A stretch of DNA of 64,000 nucleotides, from positions 1 through 64,000 of the forward strand of contig CATQHT010000002.1 in assembly GCA_958296045.1 (NCBI GenBank). The letters are read 5' to 3'. Positions 54,424 to 63,738 of this stretch are shown here, piece by piece. The first letter of the stretch is position 1, and the number at the start of each line of letters is the position of its first letter. Source of the stretch: Rhodothermales bacterium (GTDB lineage: Bacteria > Bacteroidota > Rhodothermia > Rhodothermales > Bin80). The position numbers were made by a program, and so were the translations under genes. A model generated the notes under the pieces. The model had not been told where the DNA came from. It made no database searches and saw only the letters and a program-made list of their open reading frames with translations.

Positions 54424-54781
54424 TCATTAGGATTTGCGTTTCGAGTTCTGCAGTATGCAGCATCGCAAGCTGCGAAATATACGACCAACCGAGCCAAATC
54501 CCAAGCTGATCGATACGTTGATTTAGGTACGCTGGACGCGTTGGTTGCTCCAGATCTCCGCCGCTCATTCGCGCCTGGCAAAGGGTTCTAGGATCGGGTA
54601 GATTGCGATCGGTTGCCATATGTGTGGGACAGCTGATAGGTTATCAATGCATCCAGGTACGCACATTAGGTCGACCAGCATTTGGGTCAACGACACGGTA
54701 GGCGCGAATCATGTGGCTATGGGTATTCTTAGCTGTTAGCTGCGCCGATCACCCGCAGATCCGATAACTGCTTCAAAGCGA
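54424..54781. other. Intergenic region, no supported gene
   Basis: About 360 bases upstream of the membrane-protein gene. It should carry that gene's promoter on the minus strand. No motif-bearing open frame was found. Confidence 0.4.
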
Positions 54782-55155
54782 ATGTCTCTCAAGCAATCAG
54801 CAGCACTGGTCGGTGGAGCCGCCCTCGGTGGGTCCCGGATGCGGACGCAAAGGTTCGCGTCCAGTGATACTATTTCGCCTCGGGGCCATCGGCATCACCG
54901 GCATGGAGAGGGCCAATGTCCGTCCTTACCTCAAAATCACGCAAGTCGAGGTTACCTCACTATGCGACGTAGACCGCGATGAATTGGCGATGCGAGCCAA
55001 AGAGCTGCTGGAGATGATCGGCAGCGCACCAACGCTGTATGGCGACTAACGGGCAGTTCTGGAAACAGCGACCTGGGTGCGGGCATAAACGCTACGCTGG
55101 ATCACTGGCATCCGCCAATGACGATGCACACCTGCGAAGCTGGCACAGAGTAACC
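54782..55155 (+). pseudogene. Decayed Gfo/Idh/MocA oxidoreductase fragment
   Basis: Three plus-strand frames together give an N-terminal piece of an exported Gfo/Idh/MocA oxidoreductase: 'MSLKQSAALVGGAALGGS' (signal-like), then 'LGAIGITGMERANV' and 'VEVTSLCDVDRDELAMRAKE' ending YGD-stop-RAVLE, then in a third frame 'LDHWHPPMTMHTCEAGTE', which is the usual DHWHAPMTIxACEAGKxVYxEKP motif just before the catalytic lysine. At least two frameshifts, an in-frame stop and loss of the C-terminal two thirds make it a dead remnant. Confidence 0.75.
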
Positions 55156-56199
55156 GTCCCGTAGAGTGCATTTGACACGGGAGATTTGCCCTGCTAATCT
55201 TTGGGTGCGGTCCTTGCATGGCTATGCGGTAACTGAGTCTTTAGGCTGGTCGGGGGTGCGCCAAGCTAACTGGCACAATAGCGGGTGAGAGTCCCGTGCT
55301 ATGAAGCTTAAACCGAGCGCATATCTCCGCGAGCCGAGCGTAGTCTCTCGTGGGGGTGGCGGCGAAGCGTCGGTAGCGGTGCATGTGGCCCGGGACATTG
55401 AGCATCGAAAGGCATGTCGTTTGGGTCGTCGATGCTTTGTCTATGGTCGAAGGCGACATGTTCGTTCTCGCAACGGTGAGAGGGCGTACAGGCCCACGGT
55501 GTCCAAGACCCCGCGGACGCATGTAGGTATTCTGTCGGGACCTGGGAGGCCTCTCCATTACCTACCCATTCAGGGGAAGTCGCCAAAGCGTAGCGGACGT
55601 ACGGGAGCTCATCGGATAGCGACAGCGCCGGTCCAGGGTGATCGTCGTGCAGTACGAGTCCAGCATAACACCCATATATCGGGAAGCCATGGAGGAACTG
55701 GCCAAGCTGCTGGGCACCTCCATGTGTCTGGGTGTTAGTAGGGTTTCGGCTCAGCCTCCGCATTCGTACCGCCCGGGAAACTCTTCGCGGCGTTACCAGT
55801 GCAGTAGTGCGCTGCTGAGGTTGACTTTGCACAACACCGGCAGCTATCTGGACATTCTCGGGCGCTGCAGCGGGTCAAGATCGCCGCTTAAGCGAGCGAT
55901 AAGCGTATACCTGCACGTTATTGTGCCCAAAAAGGTCCTCCACGCGTCTCCATTAGCCCAGAAACACGCGCGTGAGCACACTATTGACCCAGTCTGGGCG
56001 GGCAGCACCCGCTGCACATACACACGCGACGAATAGCGTAACACATTGCTAAGAGTTATCTACATTACGGCCCCAGCCTGGCAGCGACCGCTCAAACCCA
56101 ACTAGGCGTAGTGCAATCCCGGTCGTCCCTGTCGCGAATCCGCGTCCAGCTGTGGTTGATCCCTTTGGCGTTTAGTCGAGTCCGAATCAGATTGCGAGC
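55156..56199. other. IS/intron debris; possible group II intron 5' remnant
   Basis: No intact gene. Around 55254-55310 the order gtgcgcc ... gcgggtgagagtcccg ... resembles the 5' end of bacterial group II introns (GUGCG start and a GGUGAGAGUCC-type segment). The stretch 55465-55600 (cgtacaggcccacgg, gtcgggacctgggaggcc) resembles sequence commonly found before intron reverse-transcriptase genes. No reverse-transcriptase motif (YADD) is found, so any intron is truncated. The call is from memory of such sequences and is tentative. Confidence 0.3.
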
Positions 56200-56477
56200 A
56201 TGGAGGAAGCGCTCACGCACCACGAACTGCATTGAGAATCTCAACGGCACCCTCGGCAGAATGACGCGCAATGTGTGCGGTTGGAGCAACACCGTGCGGG
56301 TCCACCGCTGGGTGGGTGGCTCGGGCACTCATATATGCGGAACCTAAACTGAGCTTCACACCCAACCGCGTACATCAGTCTATGCTCCGAAAGGCGCTAC
56401 TGGCTGCCAAAGACCGACCAGCAAGCCCCGATACCCCCTTGTAAGGCTTACTGCAAACCCCTAATATTGGCCCTCAC
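56200..56477 (+). pseudogene. IS256-family transposase C-terminal remnant
   Basis: The translation RTTNCIENLNGTLGRMTRNV matches the catalytic-glutamate region of the intact transposase at 14403-15689 (RTTNCIENLNSTLGRLTRNV). It continues with VHRWV and, after a frameshift near 56315, 'ALIYAEPKLSFTPN' and a C-terminus ending DTPL-stop at 56443. Bases 56458-56477 (cccctaatattggccctcac) correspond to the element's right terminal repeat. Only about the last 80 codons survive. The differences show a relative rather than a recent copy of the intact element. Confidence 0.85.
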
Positions 56478-57041
56478 TTAGCCGTTACCTTTTAGACATG
56501 CGCACATGGCGACGAATGCTACTGCGAGCTCAGCCAACGCGAGACCACGGGTTCATACGCGCTAGACTTCCAAAGGGAGCGTCGATTGTGCCCAGGTCGT
56601 CGTGGCTCCGTCGCTCCGTTCGTAGGGCTGTGCTCTGGCCCGCAAGATCCGTGGCTCGGTGTCGACCGTACGACAACGCCTACACCGTCAGGGTGCTGAC
56701 ATCTCTCCCAGATTTCGAGGAACCGGTTTTTTCCCTGGCTGCCTGCACACGGCTAAAGACCCAAGCGATCAGGCCCCACCGCAGCCCGGCGCGTCGACGC
56801 TCGAAGCTTCACGTTCTGTTAGGACCCTCGGCAATCAAAGAAGGGGCCGAGTCGGTGAGCCATGGACTCCTGGTAACCGGATTATCCGAGGCGCCGATCT
56901 CTGTGCTCGCGAAGATCCGCTCGCGTATCCCACACTAACCGTAAACGTAGTCTCCATCGAGCCAGCGCGCCATATGCGAGTCCAGATTGAATCAAACTGC
57001 ATCCCAAACGACGACAACCTCTGCTAGGTTGGGAAGAGACG
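56478..57041. other. Upstream region of the restriction-modification pair
   Basis: About 560 bases without a supported gene. The one longer frame is arginine-rich and motif-free. The promoter of the ATPase/methyltransferase pair should lie in its right part, where a clear -35/-10 pair was not evident. Confidence 0.4.
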
Positions 57042-59699
57042 ATGACGCCTGTAATACGGGAAACGGTAGGTGAACGCGTAGCTAGCATACCAGTCGAGCT
57101 TAGCACGCGTTTCTTGGAACATTTTAGCGAGCAGCTCTACTCGTCGCCCCAGAAGGCTTTCGAAGAGTTGATTTCAAATGGCTGGGATGCTGGCGCCAAC
57201 CTTGTGGACGTGCGTGTGGCCACTAATCTGCAGGCACCGGACGCCACCATGGCAGTGTTTGACAATGGGACATCAATGGACTTGGCTGGCCTTCGCAAGC
57301 TCTGGCACATCGCGTTTTCTCCAAAGGAAGGTCTCACGCAGGAGCACGGCCGCCCACTGATCGGCAAATTCGGGATCGGTAAACTGGCCACATACGTCCT
57401 CGCAAACCGGCTCACCTACATATGCAAGGCGGCTGACGGCGTTATCCGACGCGTAACAATGAACTACGGTGACGTCGACACTCAAGGAATCCAAGAGGAA
57501 CAAGAGGGAACGGGGCCCGATCGTCTGATCAACGATCTGCAGTTAGACGTTTTCAAGCTAGAAAGCAAGGACTTAGGCAGAGCACTGGAATCCGTTGATG
57601 GCGCCACTGAACTTCTTCGGTTGACCGACCAGCCGCTCAGAGATGGGCAGCTGACGCCAGACTCCAATCGTAACGCATCCACGGCCCACCAAGAGGAGTA
57701 CGGCGGCACCCCGTCTGAATTGGATCGGTCTGAGAGTGATACGTGGACGATCGTGGTGTTGTCCGATCTCAAGGCTGCTGGCCGCAATCTGAAGGTTGGG
57801 ATCCTGCGCAGGATGCTAGCGGCAGCCCTTCCCTTCGGTTCGGAGATGAGGATTTGCGTAAATGGCGACAGACTGAGATCGACCAAGATGGACGCAGTTG
57901 TGGCCAAGAAGTGGGTAATAGGACCAGATCTTGGAATCGACCACATCGAACTCGATAAGACACACGGTGGGCCCGAGACTGGCGGAGAAGCGTCAGACGA
58001 CGATGCGAATGGTGCCCGCCCCACGCGCATTCAACTCGTAACCGGGGAAGCCCCCTATCCTCACATCAAGCTGCCTAACATCGGGAGCGTCACCGGTGTG
58101 GTAAAGTTGTTCGATGAAAAGATCAGCGGGGGCAAGAGTAGACAACGGGGAGCGTCGAACGGTTTTCACGTCAATGTCCTGGGACGGATCGTGAACCAGC
58201 ACAATCCGAGCTGCGGCGAGGAAAACCTCAACCACGCTGTCTGGGCGCGCTTTCGCATGACCGTGCGTGCGGACGGTCTAAACCGATACCTCACTACAAA
58301 CCGGGAACAATTCAAAGAGCGTCGGGGGATGAAGATCTTTCGTGCCTTCCTGCGAGAGGCCTTCAACAAGGCGCGAAACGCCTACAACAGCGACAACAGA
58401 GCGATGATGCCGGACGGTAACGATGTGCTGGTGCAGTCGCTCGGAGTAGTCTCGCTTAGTCCCTTGCGCAGTGTGGTATCGGAGGCGCTTCGTACCCAGC
58501 CCGCTATTCCGGGGTTGTTTGATGAGACTGGAATAGGTGATCGGGAAGAAAAGAGACGGTCGTGGCGCGAAGAAACAGCCGAAAATATCAAGAATGCTCT
58601 GGGGGAAGTTAGGTACGAAAAACTCGATGACGATAGCTTCGTAAGATTCAGAATAAGGGACAGTTCTGTCGTAATCAATAAGGAGCACCCCTTCGTCATC
58701 GAGCATTCCCGCAGCAAAGCGGAGAAGGGACTGATGCGAACGATCGCCATGATCGCGCTGTTGACCGATGTATATGCGCTTGACATCGGAGTCGATGCGA
58801 GTCTGCTCGATAGTATGCGCGGCTATAGGGATAAACTCATGCGCTTCCGGGCGCTACAACGTCGTCAATCGGGTGTCCTTATCGCTCGACTGCTCAGGGA
58901 GATGCAACATGACAGCCAAAATAGCGATCGCTTCGAGGCGGCCGTCTCCGACGCGCTACGGTACCTAGACTTCGACGTTCGGGACCTCGGGGGCTCGGGC
59001 GAACCCGAGGGAATTGCGCGAGCGTTTCCAACTCCGACCACCGCTAAACCGACAGCGCATGACCCGGCTCCACCTTTATACAGCTTCTCGTTTGACGCTA
59101 AAGCGTCAAAACACTCCGTTGCAAAGACAGGGAACATCTCGCTTGATGCAGTCGCGGAACATCGTGACCGTTACAATGCCAACCACGCACTGGTGATTGC
59201 TCCAGGGTATAGTAGAGGAGCATTAACAACCCGATGTCGGAAACTAAGGGTCACACCGATAACGGCGAGAGATCTTGGCAAGCTACTTGAGTATACTGTT
59301 GAGTACGGAGCCATTCCGGTCACGACCTTTCGCGAGGTCTTTGAGTACTGTGATCCTCAGGAAGTGTCGGATTGGGTGGAGGCTCTCGCCGATAAATTGA
59401 AAGAACGCCGAAAGCTCACGATCGATGTATTCATCAATGCACTTGCGGAGCTCAAAGGAAAGGTGCCAGATACCCTATCGGCCTCATTGGTCTCCTACAT
59501 CTGTCGCGACACTCTAGGCGTGATCGACGTAGAGGAAGCCGACGTCATCTCACTTGCAAAAGGTCTTCAGGTGATTGTGCCTGACTTGGTCGGTGTCAAC
59601 GACGATAAGATCGTGGTCAATGCGAGCGCTTCTCATGTCGCCGCGGCGGTTAACACCCAGCTTGAGAAGCTCTACGGGGACGACGACGATGGCGAATAG
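57042..59699 (+). CDS. GHKL ATPase/PD-(D/E)XK nuclease fusion (MutL-homologue R-M type)
   Basis: An 885-residue cytoplasmic protein. The N-terminal 200 residues form an Hsp90/MutL-like ATPase: N-box E42-x-x-x-N46 with D50 (EELISNGWDAGA), G1 box D74-N-G and G2 box IGKFGIGKLA (107-116). A transducer-like region follows. Near residues 625-760 an endonuclease-like fold appears: 'FEAAVSDALRYLDFDVRDLG' as opening helix and strand, then FSFDAKAS supplying the D-x-K, and ALVIAPGYSRGAL. Bacterial MutL-homologous ATPases fused to or encoded beside REase-fold domains and methyltransferases are a described class of predicted R-M systems (the relatives of eukaryotic MORC). The methyltransferase overlaps it by 11 bases. 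Confidence 0.82.
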   Translation: MTPVIRETVGERVASIPVELSTRFLEHFSEQLYSSPQKAFEELISNGWDAGANLVDVRVATNLQAPDATMAVFDNGTSMDLAGLRKLWHIAFSPKEGLTQEHGRPLIGKFGIGKLATYVLANRLTYICKAADGVIRRVTMNYGDVDTQGIQEEQEGTGPDRLINDLQLDVFKLESKDLGRALESVDGATELLRLTDQPLRDGQLTPDSNRNASTAHQEEYGGTPSELDRSESDTWTIVVLSDLKAAGRNLKVGILRRMLAAALPFGSEMRICVNGDRLRSTKMDAVVAKKWVIGPDLGIDHIELDKTHGGPETGGEASDDDANGARPTRIQLVTGEAPYPHIKLPNIGSVTGVVKLFDEKISGGKSRQRGASNGFHVNVLGRIVNQHNPSCGEENLNHAVWARFRMTVRADGLNRYLTTNREQFKERRGMKIFRAFLREAFNKARNAYNSDNRAMMPDGNDVLVQSLGVVSLSPLRSVVSEALRTQPAIPGLFDETGIGDREEKRRSWREETAENIKNALGEVRYEKLDDDSFVRFRIRDSSVVINKEHPFVIEHSRSKAEKGLMRTIAMIALLTDVYALDIGVDASLLDSMRGYRDKLMRFRALQRRQSGVLIARLLREMQHDSQNSDRFEAAVSDALRYLDFDVRDLGGSGEPEGIARAFPTPTTAKPTAHDPAPPLYSFSFDAKASKHSVAKTGNISLDAVAEHRDRYNANHALVIAPGYSRGALTTRCRKLRVTPITARDLGKLLEYTVEYGAIPVTTFREVFEYCDPQEVSDWVEALADKLKERRKLTIDVFINALAELKGKVPDTLSASLVSYICRDTLGVIDVEEADVISLAKGLQVIVPDLVGVNDDKIVVNASASHVAAAVNTQLEKLYGDDDDGE

Positions 59700-60900
59700 C
59701 TTGAAGCATCTGGTATTGAAACCGATTCACCCGTTTCCAGCGAGGATGGCACCCAGTCTAGTGCTGCAATGGCTGGGTGAGATCGGCGAGAACCGTCGAG
59801 TCCTTGACCCGATGGCGGGGTCTGGAGTCGTACTGAGGCAGGCAATCGAGCTTGGCCACGAGGCAGTGGGCTTTGATCTCGACCCGTTAGCGGTATTAAT
59901 GGCACGGGTTTGGACGACACCGGTCACTGAGGAGAATCTTGACTACTGGGCGACTCGGGTCGTAAGCGAGGCCCAGGCGACTAGCGAGAATGAGGTGCAA
60001 CTGGATTGGATGGATGGTGATGTAGAGACCCGGTCATTCATTGACTATTGGTTCGCGACACGTCAGCAGGCCGATCTCAGACGGATAGCGTTTGTATTGA
60101 GCAAGATGGGCCAAGGGAATTGCGCCGAAGACAGAGTGTCGCTCGATGTTATCCGGTTAGCAATGAGTCGTATCATCGTCACCAAGGAGCCGCGTGCGTC
60201 GCTGGCAAGAGATACCTCGCACAGCCGCCCACACAAAGTTCTGAGCGAGTCCAACTTTGAAGTCTTCCCTGCCTTTGAGCAATCTATCCGCTTTCTGCGA
60301 CGACGATTGACACAGCACGCGCCGAGTGGCAAGGCCCATGTGGAGTCGGGCGACGCACGCAAATTGGCGGCCGTCGAGGACGAAACGATTGACGCGGTCA
60401 TCACATCTCCTCCATACTTAAACGCTATCGACTACCTCCGAGGGCATCGTCTCGCGCTGGTATGGCTAGGACACGGCCTCAGAGAGTTGCGGCACATTCG
60501 TTCAGCCAGCATCGGTGCCGAGCGTGCCCCAGACAATCTCACAACTGTTGCGGAGTTTTCGTGCATACGGAAGGCGATGGGAAATCTAGAGCGGCTGCCG
60601 AACCGCTACCGCTTGATAATTGCACGATACGCGGAAGACATTCACCGGATGATCTCCGAAATCGCCCGTGTCCTGCGCCCAGGTGGGACGGCGACACTGG
60701 TTGTCGGCAATAATTGCCTAAGGGGTACATTCATCAAGAACGCTGCGGGAGTAGCCGAAGCGGCGAGCATGGTGGGCCTCACGCCGACCGGTGTTCGCGA
60801 ACGCGCGTTACCAGATAATCGCCGCTACCTGCCAGTCACAAAGAAAGGCCAACTGGGGCGCAGAATGAGAACGGAGACAATCTGTAGCTTTGTTCGGTGA
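59689..60900 (+). CDS. DNA methyltransferase (TSPPY motif)
   Basis: About 403 residues from ATG 59689, overlapping the ATPase-nuclease gene by 11 bases; the open frame to 59575 is ignored because AdoMet motif I sits near the ATG. Motif I is LDPMAGSG (39-46) followed by 'GHEAVGFDLDPLAV'; motif IV is TSPPY (239-243), the form common in N4-cytosine and some N6-adenine methylases. 'ARVLRPGGTATLVVGNN' is a later strand. The two motifs are about 195 residues apart, with an insert likely to hold target recognition. It would protect host DNA against the partner nuclease. No separate specificity gene is visible. Confidence 0.88.
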   Translation: MANSLKHLVLKPIHPFPARMAPSLVLQWLGEIGENRRVLDPMAGSGVVLRQAIELGHEAVGFDLDPLAVLMARVWTTPVTEENLDYWATRVVSEAQATSENEVQLDWMDGDVETRSFIDYWFATRQQADLRRIAFVLSKMGQGNCAEDRVSLDVIRLAMSRIIVTKEPRASLARDTSHSRPHKVLSESNFEVFPAFEQSIRFLRRRLTQHAPSGKAHVESGDARKLAAVEDETIDAVITSPPYLNAIDYLRGHRLALVWLGHGLRELRHIRSASIGAERAPDNLTTVAEFSCIRKAMGNLERLPNRYRLIIARYAEDIHRMISEIARVLRPGGTATLVVGNNCLRGTFIKNAAGVAEAASMVGLTPTGVRERALPDNRRYLPVTKKGQLGRRMRTETICSFVR

Positions 60901-61246
60901 AGGTTGTAGGTCCAAAGTGACCGTCACGTAGAAGGCATAGAATGCAGGCCATGTGGCCATCTCATGTCTTGATGGGGCCTACATGGTTATGCGGTAATCT
61001 CAGCTCCGGTCAGGATGGGAGTATCCTCAGCCGTGACGGGACGGCTTGGATTTGCGGTTCCGGGCAGGTCTGTATAGGAGCGCTCGAGGCATGTAGTGGT
61101 AGCCACCGGCGTAGAATAAGGGTTCCGTAACCGTTCCGTAAATATGCGCGGCAATGCGGAATCTCATGCAATGGCAGAGCGGCCCAAGGCTGAACTTGTT
61201 CCTGAGGCCGCGCATGGTGCGTCGACGTTGGGTTGGTGCCAGCATC
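60901..61246. other. Intergenic region, end of the R-M island
   Basis: About 350 bases between convergent genes. It contains catggttatgcggtaa (60982-60997), a near copy of 55217-55232. No gene is supported. Confidence 0.45.
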
Positions 61247-63151
61247 CTATGGGGTGGGCGAAGACCCGAGTCGTAGCTGTATCTGGACATCAAAGGCCAA
61301 GCCTGTTGCGGCGCCTCCAGGGTGTGACCGGTACGGACGGTTGAGCAGGTTATGCAATGAGGCGCTTACGCGGAGCCGCTGGCGCCAGAATCGCTTGTGT
61401 ATCGTTAGGCTGCCATACAGCGCAGAAGGGATCGTGCTGACGTACCGCCCAGGTGCCGACGCGGCCACCAGATCGTAGTCGGCCCAGCGGGCGGAGCCCT
61501 GGTACCGGACCTTCCCAAAAAGGCTGAACCGGGAGTTGGGCGCAAAGAGCATATGCACCTGCAGCAGGCCGCGTGAGCGCCATGCCGTCGCATAAGAATC
61601 ACCGCCAGCCAACACATGTGCGTACCGGGCATGGGCCCCCACGCGGACGCGGCCATCCGCCTGGATATCCAGCTGGCCGCTTGCTACGGCCGCTGTGCCA
61701 GCAACCACCGCATGCGCGTCTCGAGTGCTCACCCCGAACGTAAGCGAATCATAGTCCAACCGGAAGCGGCTGACAGGCAAGTCCTGGTGGCGGCGTAAGC
61801 CCCCAGTCAGCGTCAGCTTCATGCGGCGGCCGCCCTGCCAGGCGAGGTCGGCGGAAGCCGTCGTGATTGCGTCAGGCTGATTCGGTACAGCGGCCTGCTT
61901 CAGTCCCCCTGGGCGGTAGCCTGCCCCGCGCCAGTACAAGAGGCCCTGTACGGCAGCCGGCGATCGCCGCGCCACATGCACCGTTAGCGTCAAGCCATGG
62001 GGGCGCGAGTGCGCCGTAGCCAGCACCTGGCCTCCCAGTCGTCCGTTGTCCAACGTAAGATGCAGGCTGGCGCCTAGCTGCATGGGGGCATGCGGCGTGG
62101 AATTCACGCTTGCGAAACCACTCTGCAGCCACAGTACGCGGTGACCACTCATGCCATAGCCCGTGGTGCGCGCCAGGGACGACTGCGCGCCGATGGCCAA
62201 TGCCGACCCAAGAGTCTTGTGCACAGCTAGCTCCGCAGCCACCTGATCCCAGTCTACGGAAATCCCCATCGGATTGGGGCGCGTCACCAGACGCGAACGC
62301 CGCGTGCTGAGCGACAGATGCACCTTAGGCCGCGCCAGATGGCCAGCAACGTGGCCGAGCAGAACCTCATGGTTGGCGGGAACCTCCAGCCCCACCGCCT
62401 CAGAGAACCGAAGATCTTCCAGGCGCGCGAACGCCGCCCAGCCATGGATTGAGCCCCGGCGTCCCCGTGACCCGATGTGCAGACCAGCAGCGCGGTGATG
62501 GATACGTGCGTCCTTCTCGCCCCGGTACAGCGTGTGCACGCGGGGACGGATCAGCGGATCGGTCGAATGATATTCATCTACCTGCCCGGTAAGGCGCACA
62601 TGCCCGCCTGCTTGTCCCCACGACACGGCGCTATGCGTGGCCGGGCCGGTACGGTCCACATTCGGGGCTTCATCTTGGACATACCGGAAAGGGCCCGGAT
62701 CGCCTGTCTCGCCACCGGCGCTGACCACGGCGCTAGCCGCAAAGCCTTGTGGTGGGGTGCATGTGCGCACGTCAATAGCACCGCTGGGGGCGAGGACAGC
62801 GCCGATCTGCACGGGCTGCCGGTAGAATGCTACTTCGCATATCTCCGGCACCGGAACCGGCAGCATGTTGAGGTTGCTGCGCCCCAACGCCCGCAGATCC
62901 AGCGGTACGCCATCCACAAAGAGCATCCATAAAGGCTCATGCTCCGGCGCGCTACCCAGCACCGTCGCATCCCACGCATAGCCGTCTGGCGACGATGCCA
63001 CCCACCCAAACGCCAGCCGGAATAGATCTGCTGGCCGTGTAATGCCTGCCTGTGCCAGCTCCTCTTGCGTAAAAACCTGCTGCGCACTAGCGTCAGATAT
63101 GCTGCCTAAGGCCAGTACCACGGCGGCAGCACATCGCAATCGGCACATCAT
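61247..63151 (-). CDS. TonB-dependent-receptor-like outer-membrane barrel
   Basis: About 634 residues from ATG 63151, which overlaps the upstream stop; the alternative ATG at 63148 is next to it. Signal peptide about 1-23 (ending ASAQQ). Residues about 30-130 look like a reduced plug domain ('LWMLFVDGVPLDLRALGR', compare the 'VLVDGVPL' strand of TonB-dependent receptors), and the rest is alternating beta strands ending LQIQLRLGS-like near the C-terminus. Shorter than typical SusC-like receptors and without a visible TonB box. It is the last gene of a three-gene outer-membrane protein operon. Confidence 0.7.
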   Translation of the reverse strand: MMCRLRCAAAVVLALGSISDASAQQVFTQEELAQAGITRPADLFRLAFGWVASSPDGYAWDATVLGSAPEHEPLWMLFVDGVPLDLRALGRSNLNMLPVPVPEICEVAFYRQPVQIGAVLAPSGAIDVRTCTPPQGFAASAVVSAGGETGDPGPFRYVQDEAPNVDRTGPATHSAVSWGQAGGHVRLTGQVDEYHSTDPLIRPRVHTLYRGEKDARIHHRAAGLHIGSRGRRGSIHGWAAFARLEDLRFSEAVGLEVPANHEVLLGHVAGHLARPKVHLSLSTRRSRLVTRPNPMGISVDWDQVAAELAVHKTLGSALAIGAQSSLARTTGYGMSGHRVLWLQSGFASVNSTPHAPMQLGASLHLTLDNGRLGGQVLATAHSRPHGLTLTVHVARRSPAAVQGLLYWRGAGYRPGGLKQAAVPNQPDAITTASADLAWQGGRRMKLTLTGGLRRHQDLPVSRFRLDYDSLTFGVSTRDAHAVVAGTAAVASGQLDIQADGRVRVGAHARYAHVLAGGDSYATAWRSRGLLQVHMLFAPNSRFSLFGKVRYQGSARWADYDLVAASAPGRYVSTIPSALYGSLTIHKRFWRQRLRVSASLHNLLNRPYRSHPGGAATGLAFDVQIQLRLGSSPTP

Positions 63152-63738
63152 CGGAAAAAGTCGGTCCACCCTTCACCGGCGCGCAGGTGCAGGCGCAGAC
63201 CAGCAGAATAGAACCAGAGCCCCAATGCAGGCCGGGTGTAGACGCGAAGCCGGTCGATGCGACCGACCACGGATACGGGACCTAACACTTGCCATGTCAC
63301 CGCACCCCCCAGGCCCACTGCCAGCTCACTCTCTCTGCTGACGCCAGCGAAGGTCTCTCCCGCACCGTCAAAGGCCATGAGGTAGTTGCCCAGCCGCACC
63401 GTGGTGCCAGCATTAAGGCGCTCGTTGATCGGCAGGCGCACGCCCCAGCCCACATACAGCAACATAGCAACGAAGTTGGGCAACTCGGTGCGGGTGGCAT
63501 AGCGGTGAACGGCAAGCCCGGCTTCAAACACGCCGACGTAGAAGGGCATCTCCATGCCAAGGCCGATGCCATGCCCCTGGTGCCAGTGCGGATGCAGAGG
63601 GGAAGGGCCGCTGCCGCGCGTCCAGTGCAGCTGAAGATCAATGGTGGAAAATGCGTCCTGCGCCTGTGCGCACGCTGGTAGCAGGGCCGCGCCCTGCAGC
63701 AGGCCAAGCGCAGCGACCAGACAAACGCGGCCTCTCAC
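63148..63738 (-). CDS. Small outer-membrane beta-barrel protein
   Basis: A 196-residue exported protein with signal peptide (about 1-26, ending CAQAQ) and strands alternating aromatic and small residues (FVAMLLYVGWGVRLP, VTWQVLGPVSVVG), as in 8-stranded barrels. The final residues are GWTDFFR. Both ends overlap neighbours by four bases (ATGA), so it is translationally coupled to the receptor-like gene and the partial barrel gene. Ligand unknown. Confidence 0.72.
   Translation of the reverse strand: MRGRVCLVAALGLLQGAALLPACAQAQDAFSTIDLQLHWTRGSGPSPLHPHWHQGHGIGLGMEMPFYVGVFEAGLAVHRYATRTELPNFVAMLLYVGWGVRLPINERLNAGTTVRLGNYLMAFDGAGETFAGVSRESELAVGLGGAVTWQVLGPVSVVGRIDRLRVYTRPALGLWFYSAGLRLHLRAGEGWTDFFR

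Noticed and set aside
56498-56938. 146-codon plus-strand frame before the R-M pair
   Set aside because: Arginine-rich, no motif and no clear ribosome-binding site.
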